64,000 nucleotides of DNA from Prochlorococcus sp. AG-436-C14. GTDB lineage: Bacteria > Cyanobacteriota > Cyanobacteriia > PCC-6307 > Cyanobiaceae. The position numbers and the translations under genes were made by a program. Below, in pieces: positions 10,448 through 20,232 of the stretch. Each line of letters starts with the position of its first letter. Positions within the stretch are counted from its first letter, which is position 1. The notes beneath the pieces were generated by a model. That model did not search any database and had not been told where the DNA came from. It saw nothing but the letters and a program-made list of their open reading frames with translations. The stretch covers positions 1-64,000 of the forward strand of contig QCPD01000004.1 in the NCBI GenBank assembly GCA_003209755.1, in the 5' to 3' direction.

Positions 10448-11866
10448 ATGAGTGCTGCCAAATTAAAAGTAACAACCAGTTCGAAACCTAATAGCAGGAT
10501 TGCTGTAGAGGTTGAGGTGCCCGCAGATCGATGCAAAAATAGTTATGACGAAGCTTTAAGCAAGCTAAGCAGATCAATCTCAATCCCTGGTTTTCGCAAA
10601 GGTAAAGTTCCAAAAGCAGTAGTCATTCAGCAACTTGGAGTAAAAAGAATACAAGCATCTGCAGTAGAGTCACTATTGCAAAAAGTATGGACAGAAACAT
10701 TAGATCAGGAAGGAATTGAGCCTTTATGTGAGCCAGAGCTAGAAGATGGCTTTGAAACTATTTTGGAAAATTTTAATCCTGAAAAAATTCTTACTTTAAA
10801 ACTTGAAACTGATATTGCCCCTACTCCAACTTTAAAAAAGTCTTCAGGACTAACTGCTGAAGTTGAAAATTTAATCTTTGATCCAACAAAAGTAGATGAA
10901 CTTATTGAGCAATCCCGCGCGCAACTTGCAACTAAGGTGCCAGTTAGTGATCGTGCCGCAAAGAAAGGAGATATTGCGCTAGTTAGTTTTAAAGGGACTT
11001 TCTCAGATGACGGAAGCGAAATTGAAGGGGGAAGCGCGGATTCAATAGAAATAGAACTTGAAGAAGGCCGAATGATTCCTGGGTTCATTCAGGGCGTGAT
11101 TGGAATGAATATTAATGATGAAAAAACATTAAAGTGTGAATTTCCCAAGGATTATCATGAAGAAGCTGCTAAAGGGAGAAAAGCTGAATTCAAAGTCAGT
11201 CTGGAAGATTTAAAAATCAAAGAATTACCAGAATTAAATGATGAGTTTGCAAAGCAAGCCAGTGATAAAGAAAATATGACTGACTTACGCGCAGATCTTG
11301 AAAAAAGGCTCAAAGAGGATACTGAGAGAAAACAAGCGAAGAATCGTCAAGACTCACTTCTTGATGCTTTGGTCAAAGAGCTTGAAGTTGAGCTGCCAAA
11401 AAGTCTTATTGACCAAGAAGTTCGGGTAATTGTTGAACAAACAGCTCAAAATTTTGCTCAGCAAGGCATTGATGTCAAATCAATGTTTACTCCAGAGCTT
11501 GTGAAATCACTAATGGAGTCTTCAAAAGGAGAAGCAGAGAAAAAGCTTCGTCAAAAACTCGCTTTAAATGCTTTGGCTAAGTCGGAAAAAATTGACGTTT
11601 CACAAAAAGAAATCAATTCAAAACTAAAAGAAGTAGAAGCTGATATAAAACTTTCAAACGATAAAAATATCGATAAAGATCGTCTCAAAGAAGCTATTAC
11701 TGATGATTTGCTGCAAGAAAAATTATTTGTTTGGCTTGAAGAGAACAATACTGTCGTAGAAAAAGAACCTGATAAAACTAAGAATCCAAGCAAGGAGAAA
11801 AGTTCTAAAAAGAAAACAACAAATACAAATAAAGAAAAGAAAAGTTCTAAAACACCCAAATCCTAG
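10448..11866 (+). CDS. tig: Trigger factor
   Basis: Ribosome-associated chaperone and peptidyl-prolyl isomerase that meets nascent chains at the exit tunnel. The ribosome-binding signature GFRKGKVPK is at about residues 53-61. The FKBP-type isomerase domain follows (around 150-250, with DIALVSFKGTF and IPGFIQGVIGMN), then the long helical C-terminal chaperone arms. The last 35 residues are almost entirely Lys, Ser, Thr and Asn, a disordered basic tail. It begins a tig-clpP-clpX-dnaX rightward series; the first three are commonly neighbours in bacteria and link folding to proteolysis. Confidence 0.97.
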   Translation: MSAAKLKVTTSSKPNSRIAVEVEVPADRCKNSYDEALSKLSRSISIPGFRKGKVPKAVVIQQLGVKRIQASAVESLLQKVWTETLDQEGIEPLCEPELEDGFETILENFNPEKILTLKLETDIAPTPTLKKSSGLTAEVENLIFDPTKVDELIEQSRAQLATKVPVSDRAAKKGDIALVSFKGTFSDDGSEIEGGSADSIEIELEEGRMIPGFIQGVIGMNINDEKTLKCEFPKDYHEEAAKGRKAEFKVSLEDLKIKELPELNDEFAKQASDKENMTDLRADLEKRLKEDTERKQAKNRQDSLLDALVKELEVELPKSLIDQEVRVIVEQTAQNFAQQGIDVKSMFTPELVKSLMESSKGEAEKKLRQKLALNALAKSEKIDVSQKEINSKLKEVEADIKLSNDKNIDKDRLKEAITDDLLQEKLFVWLEENNTVVEKEPDKTKNPSKEKSSKKKTTNTNKEKKSSKTPKS

Positions 11867-11909
11867 TTTGTACACATAGATTAAAAGTATTAGCTATCAA
11901 AAATTTAAG

Positions 11910-12566
11910 TTGATTGAAGCAAGACAAAATCATCCCATTAATAGTTTATGGAATAAGTTCTTTCTGTATTCAGGGCCTGGAGTTCTGCCAACTGTAATCG
12001 AACAATCAGGGCAAGGTGATCGGGCATTTGATATTTATTCTCGATTACTTCGTGAAAGAATCATCTTTCTAGGGAGTGATGTAAACGATCAAGTTGCTGA
12101 TGCATTGGTGGCTCAAATGCTCTTTTTAGAAGCTGATGATCCAGAAAAAGATATTCAGTTATACATCAACTCTCCTGGAGGATCGGTAACTGCGGGGCTA
12201 GCTATCTATGACACCATGCAACAAGTTAGTCCGGATGTCATAACAATTTGCTATGGCCTCGCTGCAAGCATGGGGGCTTTTCTTCTCTCTGGAGGAACAA
12301 AAGGTAAACGACTTGCTTTGCCAAATTCCAGAATAATGATTCATCAACCTCTTGGTGGGGCTCAAGGACAAGCTGTAGAAATTGAAATTCAAGCCAAAGA
12401 AATTCTCTATCTAAAAGAAACTCTTAATTCGCTGTTAGCTGAGCATACTGGACAAAATATTGAAAAGATTTCAGAAGACACTGATCGAGACCACTTTCTT
12501 TCTCCTCAAGAAGCGGTTGAATATGGCCTGATCGATAAAGTGATTTCCAATCTCAACTCCATATGA
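11910..12566 (+). CDS. clpP: ATP-dependent Clp protease proteolytic subunit
   Basis: Serine peptidase that forms the ClpXP degradation chamber with the ClpX encoded next. The catalytic triad can be placed at S120 (GLAASMGAF), H145 (IMIHQPLGG) and D194 (DTDRDHF). The only sensible initiator is TTG at 11910: the protein is homologous from its first residues (IEARQNHP), and the next in-frame ATG is not until residue 70, well inside the fold. Length of 218 residues includes a short N-terminal segment probably removed on maturation. The gap to tig is 43 bases and to clpX about 110 bases. Confidence 0.96.
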   Translation: MIEARQNHPINSLWNKFFLYSGPGVLPTVIEQSGQGDRAFDIYSRLLRERIIFLGSDVNDQVADALVAQMLFLEADDPEKDIQLYINSPGGSVTAGLAIYDTMQQVSPDVITICYGLAASMGAFLLSGGTKGKRLALPNSRIMIHQPLGGAQGQAVEIEIQAKEILYLKETLNSLLAEHTGQNIEKISEDTDRDHFLSPQEAVEYGLIDKVISNLNSI

Positions 12567-12674
12567 ATCATTAAGGAAAGCTGACAATGCATCAATCCTC
12601 AATGATCCTATAAGTGGAGACTGAATAAAATTAACTATCCGGTCTATTTAATCTGTTTATTTTTTTAGAGCTCG

Positions 12675-14030
12675 ATGGCAAAATTTGAGGCCCATCTTAA
12701 ATGCTCCTTTTGTGGCAAAGCCCAAGATCAGGTGAGGAAGCTCATTGCTGGTCCAGGAGTATACATATGCGATGAATGTATCGATTTATGCAACGAAATT
12801 TTAGATGAAGAACTAATTGATAATCCAACTCATCCAAGAAGTGGACATGAACAAAGCCATAAAGCAAAAACTACCACAACAACAGCTAAACCTGCACCAA
12901 CTTTGGCTTCCATACCAAAGCCCATTGAGATTAAAAAGTTTTTAGATGATCAAGTTGTAGGGCAAGAACCAGCAAAAAAAATCTTATCAGTAGCTGTTTA
13001 TAACCACTATAAGAGACTTGCATGGAAAGGTGATGGATCTGGCGAGACTGATTTAACGGCAACAAAATTACAAAAATCTAATATTTTATTAATTGGCCCA
13101 ACTGGATGTGGAAAAACATTACTTGCTCAAACATTAGCCGAAATGCTTGATGTTCCATTTGCTGTTGCTGATGCGACAACACTTACTGAAGCAGGATATG
13201 TTGGGGAAGATGTAGAAAATATTCTCTTACGTCTCCTGCAAAAAGCAGATATGGATGTGGATTTAGCACAAAGAGGAATTATTTATATTGATGAAATTGA
13301 CAAAATTGCTAGAAAAAGTGAAAACCCATCCATTACCAGAGATGTATCTGGAGAAGGCGTGCAGCAAGCTCTTCTAAAGATGCTTGAGGGTACTGTTGCC
13401 AATGTGCCACCGCAAGGGGGCAGAAAGCATCCCTACGGTGATTCTATTCAAATTGATACAAGCCAAATACTCTTCATTTGTGGTGGAGCATTTGTTGGCT
13501 TAGACGATGTAGTGCAAAAAAGACTTGGCAAAAATTCAATTGGTTTCATACCAAATGAAAATAGGGCCAGACCTAAATCCAATAGAGATAGTAATTGTGC
13601 AGACTTAATTAATGATCTTGAGCCTGACGATCTAGTGAAATATGGGTTAATTCCAGAATTTATAGGAAGAATGCCTGTCAGTGCAATATTAGAACCATTA
13701 AATGCTAAAGCTCTTAAGTCTATTCTCACAGAACCAAGAGATGCATTAGTAAAACAATTTAGAACCTTATTAAGCATGGATAATGTAGAACTTTCATTTG
13801 ACGAAGATGCTGTTGAAGCAATTGCACAAGAAGCTTATAAAAGAAAAACTGGAGCTAGAGCTTTGCGAGGAATTGTTGAAGAAATCATGCTAGATCTAAT
13901 GTATAGCCTTCCATCTCAAACTAAGATTAAAAATTTTAACGTAACAAAAAAAATGGTTGATGAAATTACAGGCGGCAAAGTGGTTCCTCTCTTATCAAAT
14001 GAAAAAAGAATCGTTAAGGAATCTGCTTAG
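12675..14030 (+). CDS. clpX: ATP-dependent Clp protease ATP-binding subunit ClpX
   Basis: AAA+ unfoldase that feeds substrates into ClpP. An N-terminal zinc-binding domain has cysteines at 10, 13, 32 and 35. A Thr/Ala/Pro-rich linker leads to the AAA+ module with Walker A GPTGCGKT at 141-148, Walker B in [10 protein letters not shown], and the pore region [15 protein letters not shown]. Sensor residues lie in [14 protein letters not shown] near the C-terminus. Length of 451 residues is typical of cyanobacterial ClpX. A 154-base AT-rich gap with no visible gene separates it from dnaX. Confidence 0.98.
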   Translation: MAKFEAHLKCSFCGKAQDQVRKLIAGPGVYICDECIDLCNEILDEELIDNPTHPRSGHEQSHKAKTTTTTAKPAPTLASIPKPIEIKKFLDDQVVGQEPAKKILSVAVYNHYKRLAWKGDGSGETDLTATKLQKSNILLIGPTGCGKTLLAQTLAEMLDVPFAVADATTLTEAGYVGEDVENILLRLLQKADMDVDLAQRGIIYIDEIDKIARKSENPSITRDVSGEGVQQALLKMLEGTVANVPPQGGRKHPYGDSIQIDTSQILFICGGAFVGLDDVVQKRLGKNSIGFIPNENRARPKSNRDSNCADLINDLEPDDLVKYGLIPEFIGRMPVSAILEPLNAKALKSILTEPRDALVKQFRTLLSMDNVELSFDEDAVEAIAQEAYKRKTGARALRGIVEEIMLDLMYSLPSQTKIKNFNVTKKMVDEITGGKVVPLLSNEKRIVKESA

Positions 14031-14184
14031 ATCGAATAAACTTCTTGAATACCTTACTTAGATTTAATTAGAGAAATTATAAAATTTTCAAAAATTAAAT
14101 TAGTCAAATATTTGATGAATGATTATCAATTTTGAATATGATCAAATAAATCAAGATTAAATTTATAAATATTATAGTTGCATA

Positions 14185-15882
14185 ATGATAAAGACTTATG
14201 AGCCGTTACATCATAAATATCGCCCAACTAGCTTTGACGAGCTTGTTGGGCAAAGTCCAATTACATCTACGTTAAAACAAGCATTAAAAAGCGATCGAAT
14301 TGCACCTGCTTATATATTTTCTGGACCTCGAGGAACAGGCAAAACATCAAGCGCAAGAATTTTCGCAAAATCTTTAAATTGCTTAAAGAGCGAAACACCG
14401 ACAACTTCCCCATGCGGGGAATGTGAACTATGTAAAGGTATTAACTCTGGCAGTGCATTAGATGTAATTGAAATTGATGCAGCTTCCAATACAGGTGTTG
14501 AGAATATTCGTGAATTAATAGAAAGGTCTAGATTTGCGCCAGCGAAAGCTCGATGGAAAGTTTATGTCATAGATGAATGCCATATGCTCTCAACTGCAGC
14601 TTTTAATGCACTTCTAAAAACCTTAGAAGAGCCCCCCCGCCAAGTCGTATTTATTCTTGCTACAACAGATCCTCAACGTGTTTTACCTACCATTCTTAGT
14701 AGATGTATGCGCTTTGATTTTAGAAGAATAGGACTGCATGATTTAGAAAGTCATTTAATGAGTATTGCTAGAAATGAAGAAATTTCAATCAACGAAGATG
14801 CAATATCATTAATTGCGAAGCACTCCCAAGGAGGTTTAAGAGATGCTGAAAGTTTACTTGATCAAGTCAGTTTGCTTCCTCCACCAATAACTCAATTAAA
14901 CATAATTAATCTGATAGGGGCTGTTCCAGAAGAAGAATTAATTTTATTAGCTAAGTCTTTAATCGACAAAGATCCAGATTCTATTCTCAAGATTTGCAAT
15001 CGCCTAATTAATAAGGGAAAAGAACCAATTGCAATTTTACAAGGAATAGCATCTATTTTAAGAGACTTAGTTGTCACAAAAGTGACAAGCGAACCAACTA
15101 ATTTATGTAATATTTCTCAAGAGAATAGTGAAAACTTAAAAGACTTAGCAACGTCTATAAATCTTGATCAAATACTCAACCTACAAGCTAAGTTAAAAGG
15201 ATCAGAACACAATATAAGAAATAGTAATCAACCAAATTTATGGTTAGAAATTCATTTACTTGGAATGCTTTCAGATGAAAATTACGAAAAAAATAATAGA
15301 ATAAATCAATCCTTTGTCAAGCAAAGCACATCAGAGAATTATGAGCCTAAAAATAAAATTCATAAATCAGAAGTCATTAGCCCCAATATAGAAAAAGAAC
15401 TAATTAAAAAAACAGATTTTAAAGAGGAGTCGAAGACAAGTAAAACTTTAAATCTTGATGATATTTGGAAAAAAGTGATATCCATGTTAGAGCTCCCTTC
15501 AACAAAAATGCTACTTTCACAACAAGCTCGATTAATAAATCTAAACTCCGATTCTGCTGAAATAGCAATTTCAGAAAAGTGGATAAATATGATTCAAAGT
15601 CGAAAAAATCTGATTGAAGATGCTTTTTATAAAGCAAGGGGATCATCAACTAAAGTTCTTTTAATACAACAAAAAGATAACTTATACAATCATAAAAAAG
15701 ATGAAAAAGCTCCTCAGAAAATAGAACAAAAAAATCAATTTAAAATTGATAAAGAACCAAAAAAAAATAGTTTTAAAGAAGAAAAAATAGAACAAAAAAA
15801 TAATCTAGATACAAATTCTATTGATCAAAAAGCCAAGCAATTTGCAGACTTCTTTAATGGAGAAATTGTGAATCTGGAATAA
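14185..15882 (+). CDS. dnaX: DNA polymerase III gamma/tau subunit
   Basis: Clamp-loader motor subunit. Walker A GPRGTGKT is at residues 47-54, with zinc-ligand cysteines at 66, 77, 80 and 83. Walker B lies in VYVIDECHML, followed by the SRC motif in TILSRCMRFDF. After about residue 370 the sequence becomes low-complexity, rich in Lys, Asn and Glu, with a duplicated KIEQKN element, as in the tau-specific part of other DnaX proteins. A run of nine A residues at 15759-15767 lies in this tail. No intein is present. It converges with the glycosyltransferase gene, with 12 bases between the stops. Confidence 0.95.
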   Translation: MIKTYEPLHHKYRPTSFDELVGQSPITSTLKQALKSDRIAPAYIFSGPRGTGKTSSARIFAKSLNCLKSETPTTSPCGECELCKGINSGSALDVIEIDAASNTGVENIRELIERSRFAPAKARWKVYVIDECHMLSTAAFNALLKTLEEPPRQVVFILATTDPQRVLPTILSRCMRFDFRRIGLHDLESHLMSIARNEEISINEDAISLIAKHSQGGLRDAESLLDQVSLLPPPITQLNIINLIGAVPEEELILLAKSLIDKDPDSILKICNRLINKGKEPIAILQGIASILRDLVVTKVTSEPTNLCNISQENSENLKDLATSINLDQILNLQAKLKGSEHNIRNSNQPNLWLEIHLLGMLSDENYEKNNRINQSFVKQSTSENYEPKNKIHKSEVISPNIEKELIKKTDFKEESKTSKTLNLDDIWKKVISMLELPSTKMLLSQQARLINLNSDSAEIAISEKWINMIQSRKNLIEDAFYKARGSSTKVLLIQQKDNLYNHKKDEKAPQKIEQKNQFKIDKEPKKNSFKEEKIEQKNNLDTNSIDQKAKQFADFFNGEIVNLE

Positions 15883-15894
15883 TAAAAAACTTAA

Positions 15895-17223
15895 TCAAGA
15901 ACCAATATGATCCGTTTTTTCCCATATTAAAGTCTTACGGTATAATGACATTTTAATGACTATATAGGGGATAACAATAAACCAATGTGCAAGGTATATT
16001 GTTGCTCCAAATATATTAAAAAAGTTAGGTGATGGTAATCTTGGACCTTCACTTTTTTTTGAACACCCTTTCCAAAAAGCTAAACTTGAAATCCCAAATG
16101 CAACTATAGATAAAGGCCAATATAATGGCATTTCAAATAAAATAATTGATACAATAAAATCTACAAAAGATACAACTGGTAAAGCATATTGTAATAAGAA
16201 AAAGCAAGATAAATCTATTTTCTTAACGTTAGATAGGCTTTTTGATATCAACAAAGGCCAGTAATCGAAAAATCTTTGTAAACCTCCTTCAGCCCATCTT
16301 TTTCTTTGTCGAAATAAAGCTGGCAATGAATCGACTGCTTCCTCTTGAATAGGAGGATCCCACATTATTACTATTGGCGATCGGGTTAATAAAAACCTGA
16401 AACTTAAATCTAAATCATCTGTGATAGTTTGTTCATTAAATCCTCCACAAGATTCAAGAGCTTTTCTATTAATTAATTGGCCATTACCTCTTAACTCCGA
16501 AACACCACCACTAACAAGTCTACCTCTTTGAATAACAGCATCCATTGCCATCTCCATTGCTTGATATACCGCAATTTGATTTAATTCACAATTCACAACT
16601 GACTTTCGTAACTGCACACCAGACCATCCACCATGCAAAGCAAGAGCTATGGCTCTAAGTAATACATTGCTCTGTAATTGTGCATCGGCATCAAGAATAA
16701 ATAACCATTCTCCATCCGTTTTATTCAATACAGAATTCAGGGCTCCTGATTTACCCCCACCACTCATAAATGGGCGACTTAAAATATTAATTTTAGAGAA
16801 ACTTTTACTTAATTTTTGTAATAAGTCAGGTGTTCGATCTTGACTTCCATCATCAATTATCCATAGAGAAAGTTTCTCTTCTGGATATTCAATTGATAAA
16901 AGTCTTTTAACTAATCTCTCTATTACATTTTCTTCATCACGTGCTGCCACCAATACATCAACTTTTGGAAGAGTTTCAAAAAATTTTTCATCATTAATTA
17001 GATGCCCTTTTTCTAATTTATAGTTTTCCCTACGATCTCTTAAAACAACTCTTAATCCATACCCCCCCAATACCACAGCCAAAGTAATTGAAGGGAATAA
17101 ATTCTTGGAAGGCTCCATCAAATGAGGAAAAACTCCTGCCAAAGCGCAACAAATCAAAAACAATATTGATTTAATGCGTCGGTTTTCTCCACTGATTTTG
17201 GCTAAAGCCATGGAGTAGTCCAT
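15895..17223 (-). CDS. Membrane glycosyltransferase, family 2
   Basis: A processive-type GT-A glycosyltransferase of 442 residues, specificity unknown. The order of motifs is VDVLVAARDEENVIERLV (near 88-106), IIDDGSQDRT, the metal-binding DAD at 178-180, TDDLDL at 268-273, and QRKRW at 306-310, the Q/RxxRW signature of cellulose/chitin/hyaluronan-synthase-like enzymes. Hydrophobic segments near residues 18-34 and 43-60 and several after 330 suggest a membrane-embedded enzyme with a cytoplasmic catalytic domain. It may build a cell-surface polysaccharide or glycolipid. It follows the SpoIID-domain gene on the same strand with a 33-base gap, so envelope biogenesis is a reasonable inference for both. 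Confidence 0.85.
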   Translation of the reverse strand: MDYSMALAKISGENRRIKSILFLICCALAGVFPHLMEPSKNLFPSITLAVVLGGYGLRVVLRDRRENYKLEKGHLINDEKFFETLPKVDVLVAARDEENVIERLVKRLLSIEYPEEKLSLWIIDDGSQDRTPDLLQKLSKSFSKINILSRPFMSGGGKSGALNSVLNKTDGEWLFILDADAQLQSNVLLRAIALALHGGWSGVQLRKSVVNCELNQIAVYQAMEMAMDAVIQRGRLVSGGVSELRGNGQLINRKALESCGGFNEQTITDDLDLSFRFLLTRSPIVIMWDPPIQEEAVDSLPALFRQRKRWAEGGLQRFFDYWPLLISKSLSNVKKIDLSCFFLLQYALPVVSFVDFIVSIILFEMPLYWPLSIVAFGISSLAFWKGCSKKSEGPRLPSPNFFNIFGATIYLAHWFIVIPYIVIKMSLYRKTLIWEKTDHIGS

Positions 17224-17256
17224 TTATCAACAAATGACTCTAAGAGGCTTGCATAA

Positions 17257-18822
17257 CTAAGGCAAAAATCCAAATTTAGTTTTTGGATAATAATGAGAAA
17301 GAATTTGTTTGGTAGTCCATCCATTTTTTGCCAATTCTATAGCCCCAGACTGAGACATTCCTGCTCCATGTCCAAACCCTCCACCAGAAAAAAGCCATTT
17401 ACCTTCTTTAATTTCTTTAACAACAAATAATGTGCTGGGTAATTGTCTAAAAACACGTCGAATATCATCAAATTCGAGGGAAATTGCTGAACCAGTCATT
17501 CCATAAATGTTTAAAGAAGTCACTCTTCCACTAGTTCCTCTCTTTACAACCTTAATTTTATTTGGATAAAAAGTACTGCTAACTTTTTTTGCTTGATTGA
17601 GCTGTTTAGATATCTGATAGGAATCTAAAGTTCTTTCCCATCTAAAAAGTGGATGGTCAGAACCAAAAGCCTCAGACTTAGAAAATAAAAAAGATTTTAA
17701 ATATTTTTCATTTGATAAAGGCAAAGCAACTTTACGAGTCCACTGTTTTGGCCCATCCAAGCGCATTCGTAAATAAGGAACTTGATTAATTGACCATGCT
17801 TCATCTACAGAGGCCATTACTCCACCATTTGTCGCGTGATAAACAGTATTAATTGGCTTTTTATTCCAAGTCAAAATTTTGCCAGCAGTTTTTTTAATGG
17901 CCGCTTTAATTTTTTGATTGGCTTTAGATGGATCCTTGTAAACCTGGCATTGGGTATCACTGCAAAGATTATATCCATCTACTTTGAATCTATGACTATT
18001 AGCCACAGCCCAAGTTCTAGCTAAAACAGCCTGAGCTGCTAGTGCTGCTTCAGGGGAGCTTACGCCAATTTCATAAGGAACTACTCCATTTAAATATCTC
18101 TCAATAGGGACATGCTCCACTAAAGTCCAACTTCCATATGCATCTGGCTGGATCGAAAATGGACCCATATATATTCCCTTCTCCCAGCGCAACCCATCAG
18201 GGGCTTTCAAAGAAATAGGACCTTTAAGATCAATCTTCAGATTATTTCCATTTAAATAAGGAAAGACAAGCTTTGATACTTTTATTTTTCGATAGGTCGA
18301 CTTAAATGATTGTGGAATCTGGATATGACCGGCGACCCAAACCTCCCAATCAAACGGATGAGCAATAGTCGATTCAATACCTCTATCTTTTAAATCATTT
18401 GCCAATCTTTCAGCAGACTCGAAACTTGCAAAGGGACCAATTGTCTGACGAACAAATACTTTTGGTTCTAGTAATTGTTCTGATCGCCATTCAATATTAA
18501 TTTCTTTAGCCTTGCGAATGATTCCATTAGCATCTTTCAGAATCAACTTTCTGCCGTTACTTACAAGTCTCAAAGATGGCGAATTATTATTACCGATAAT
18601 TTCCTTTCCTAAATATGGCTTAATCCCAACAAGCAGCACATTTTTTTCTCGACTAATTACAGGCGTATTAGGAAGTGCCTGATGAGTTGCAAAAACCTCA
18701 ACTTTGCTAAGATTAGCTATGCAAAATTGATTTGAATCATGCACCCCAATCAAGAGAAGTAAACCACCAATCAAGAAACGCTTTTGACTCTGTAAATAAC
18801 TTTTAATCACAACAAAAATCAC
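17257..18822 (-). CDS. SpoIID/LytB-domain protein
   Basis: A 521-residue exported protein. The first 35 residues contain a basic start and a hydrophobic stretch (FLIGGLLLLIGV), looking like a signal peptide or anchor. A region near 122-165 (VRQTIGPFASFESAERLANDLKDRGIES) resembles a SPOR-type peptidoglycan-binding fold. The C-terminal half is a SpoIID domain: ERYLNGVVPYEIG, ALAAQAVLARTWAVAN, YHATNGGVMASVDEAW and the final GGGFGHGAGMSQSGAIELA. In Bacillus SpoIID is a lytic transglycosylase acting on denuded glycan; cyanobacteria do not sporulate, so a role in peptidoglycan remodelling is inference. It is divergent from rpmI. Confidence 0.85.
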   Translation of the reverse strand: MIFVVIKSYLQSQKRFLIGGLLLLIGVHDSNQFCIANLSKVEVFATHQALPNTPVISREKNVLLVGIKPYLGKEIIGNNNSPSLRLVSNGRKLILKDANGIIRKAKEINIEWRSEQLLEPKVFVRQTIGPFASFESAERLANDLKDRGIESTIAHPFDWEVWVAGHIQIPQSFKSTYRKIKVSKLVFPYLNGNNLKIDLKGPISLKAPDGLRWEKGIYMGPFSIQPDAYGSWTLVEHVPIERYLNGVVPYEIGVSSPEAALAAQAVLARTWAVANSHRFKVDGYNLCSDTQCQVYKDPSKANQKIKAAIKKTAGKILTWNKKPINTVYHATNGGVMASVDEAWSINQVPYLRMRLDGPKQWTRKVALPLSNEKYLKSFLFSKSEAFGSDHPLFRWERTLDSYQISKQLNQAKKVSSTFYPNKIKVVKRGTSGRVTSLNIYGMTGSAISLEFDDIRRVFRQLPSTLFVVKEIKEGKWLFSGGGFGHGAGMSQSGAIELAKNGWTTKQILSHYYPKTKFGFLP

Positions 18823-18840
18823 CTTTCATCAGTAATTTAA

Positions 18841-18903
18841 TAATTTTGGGTTGGCTTAAGTGAGCTTAAGGACGTATTCTTATAAACTAACTCTGCTTTA
18901 TCA
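18841..18903 (+). promoter_or_regulatory. Possible rpmI-rplT promoter/leader with CTTAAG pair
   Basis: The gap between the SpoIID-domain gene and rpmI contains a TATAAA element at 18881-18886, suitably placed as a -10 box, with the ATG 18 bases downstream of it. Just upstream are two copies of the palindrome CTTAAG at 18855-18860 and 18865-18870, separated by four bases, which could form an operator or a small hairpin. No clear -35 box is visible. Ribosomal protein operons are often autoregulated, but nothing here proves that. Confidence 0.3.
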
Positions 18904-19101
18904 ATGCCAAAGCTCAAGACCCGCAAAGCTGCTGCAAAGCGGTTCAAAGCAACAGGCACTGGCAAGTTCATGAGACGTCGTGCATTTCACAATCACTTAC
19001 TCGACCACAAGAGCCCTAAATTAAAAAGGCACCTTAAAACAAAAGCAGTCGTAGATGAACGGGATGCAGAAAACGTAAGTCTTATGCTTCCCTATGCATA
19101 A
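18904..19101 (+). CDS. rpmI: 50S ribosomal protein L35
   Basis: A 65-residue basic ribosomal protein of the large subunit. The start [25 protein letters not shown] is the characteristic L35 sequence, with the later [11 protein letters not shown] segment also typical. Length is exactly in the family range. It is followed 51 bases later by rplT; the rpmI-rplT pair is a conserved operon across bacteria. The infC gene that often precedes it elsewhere is not here. Confidence 0.98.
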   Translation: MPKLKTRKAAAKRFKATGTGKFMRRRAFHNHLLDHKSPKLKRHLKTKAVVDERDAENVSLMLPYA

Positions 19102-19152
19102 ACTTTTTAAAAACGTTTATTAATTCAATTTCTTGATTTCGGATTATTAATT

Positions 19153-19500
19153 ATGGCACGAGTTAAAAGAGGAAATGTTGCTAGAAAACGTAGAAATAAA
19201 ATCCTTCGTCTAGCTAGAGGATTTAGAGGAGGGAATGGAACTCTTTTCCGAACTGCAAATCAAAGAGTAATGAAAGCCCTTTGTAATGCTTATAGGGACA
19301 GAAGACGAAGAAAGCGTGACTTCAGAAGACTTTGGATAGCTAGAATCAATGCAGCAGCAAGATTAAATGGATTAAGTTACAGCAAATTCATGGGTAGCTT
19401 AAAAAAAGCAGATGTAAGAATAAATAGAAAAATGTTGGCTCAACTTGCAGTTTCAGATCCTAAAACATTCACAAATATTGCGGTTAATTCAAAAGGTTAA
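19153..19500 (+). CDS. rplT: 50S ribosomal protein L20
   Basis: A 115-residue large-subunit assembly protein. The start [26 protein letters not shown] and the [23 protein letters not shown] block are diagnostic. The N-terminal extension binds 23S rRNA early in assembly, and in some bacteria L20 also represses its own operon. It is second in the rpmI-rplT operon. A weak hairpin followed by ten T residues overlaps the stop region. Confidence 0.98.
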   Translation: MARVKRGNVARKRRNKILRLARGFRGGNGTLFRTANQRVMKALCNAYRDRRRRKRDFRRLWIARINAAARLNGLSYSKFMGSLKKADVRINRKMLAQLAVSDPKTFTNIAVNSKG

Positions 19501-19526
19501 AAATGCTTGAATAATGTTTTTTTTTT
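19487..19526 (+). terminator. Possible weak terminator after rplT
   Basis: The six-base arms ATTCAA (19487-19492) and TTGAAT (19507-19512) can pair across a 14-base loop, and ten T residues follow at 19517-19526. The stem is AT-rich and short and the T tract starts four bases after it, so termination efficiency is doubtful. The position just after rplT is right. Confidence 0.3.
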
Positions 19527-19646
19527 AAGTAATGAATAAATAATTAATTAAGATAAAAGAATACAGAAGAAATTCCAAAAATTAAGATGATAACGATAAT
19601 CAATAATTACCATATGCTCAACAAATTAGTATTTGAGTTTTAGACG

Positions 19647-20204
19647 ATGATAGTTAATCTTCCTCAAACTTATTTAATAGGACTATGTTTGCTTTTAGTA
19701 ATTATTGCTATTTTAGTAGGCAGGCAACTATATAAAGTAAGAAAAGATGAAATGAAGCTAATAAAATTAGAGAAAGAAGATTCAAATACAAAAGAAGATT
19801 CAGCTAAAATGTATGAATTAGCATCTGTGCAATTAAAGAAAAGACTATACCCACAAGCCACTTCCACGTTAAAACAAGCACTAAAGAAACTGGATGGAGA
19901 GCCACAAGAAGCTAAGGCACTTATAGAGAATGCATTAGGCTTTGCACTTGCTGCTCAAAATGATTTTAAATCAGCAGTCATTCATTACAAAAAAGCATTA
20001 ATAGCAAAATCTGAGTATCCAGTAGCACTTAATAATCTCGGCTTTGCTTATCAACGATTACTTAAAGAAGATGAAGCTTATAAAAACTATCTAGAGGTTT
20101 TAAAGCTAGATCCTAATAACAAAACTGCGATCTCTCAAATTAAAAGACTTGAACGTATAATTGGAAAAAATAAAGATCAATTATTGAATAAAAAAGGTTT
20201 CTAA
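19647..20204 (+). CDS. TPR-repeat membrane-anchored protein
   Basis: A 185-residue protein with one N-terminal membrane segment (about residues 8-25, TYLIGLCLLLVIIAILV). A charged linker follows, then about three tetratricopeptide repeats from residue 50 onward, including a canonical repeat around YPVALNNLGFAYQRLLKEDEAYKNYLEVLKLDPN. Such proteins in cyanobacteria act as scaffolds for assembly of photosynthetic or other membrane complexes, but nothing here identifies the partner. The most likely topology places the TPR domain in the cytoplasm. It lies between rplT and thiG on the same strand, with 28 bases to thiG. Confidence 0.75.
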   Translation: MIVNLPQTYLIGLCLLLVIIAILVGRQLYKVRKDEMKLIKLEKEDSNTKEDSAKMYELASVQLKKRLYPQATSTLKQALKKLDGEPQEAKALIENALGFALAAQNDFKSAVIHYKKALIAKSEYPVALNNLGFAYQRLLKEDEAYKNYLEVLKLDPNNKTAISQIKRLERIIGKNKDQLLNKKGF

Positions 20205-20232
20205 ATAAATTTTAATTCTTCATATTTTACCC

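Noticed and set aside
10705-11859. Minus-strand frames inside tig
   Set aside because: Serine- and phenylalanine-rich antisense shadows of a clear trigger factor gene.
20205-20232. TPP riboswitch before thiG
   Set aside because: The gap is only 28 bases and lacks the CTGAGA-type thi-box.
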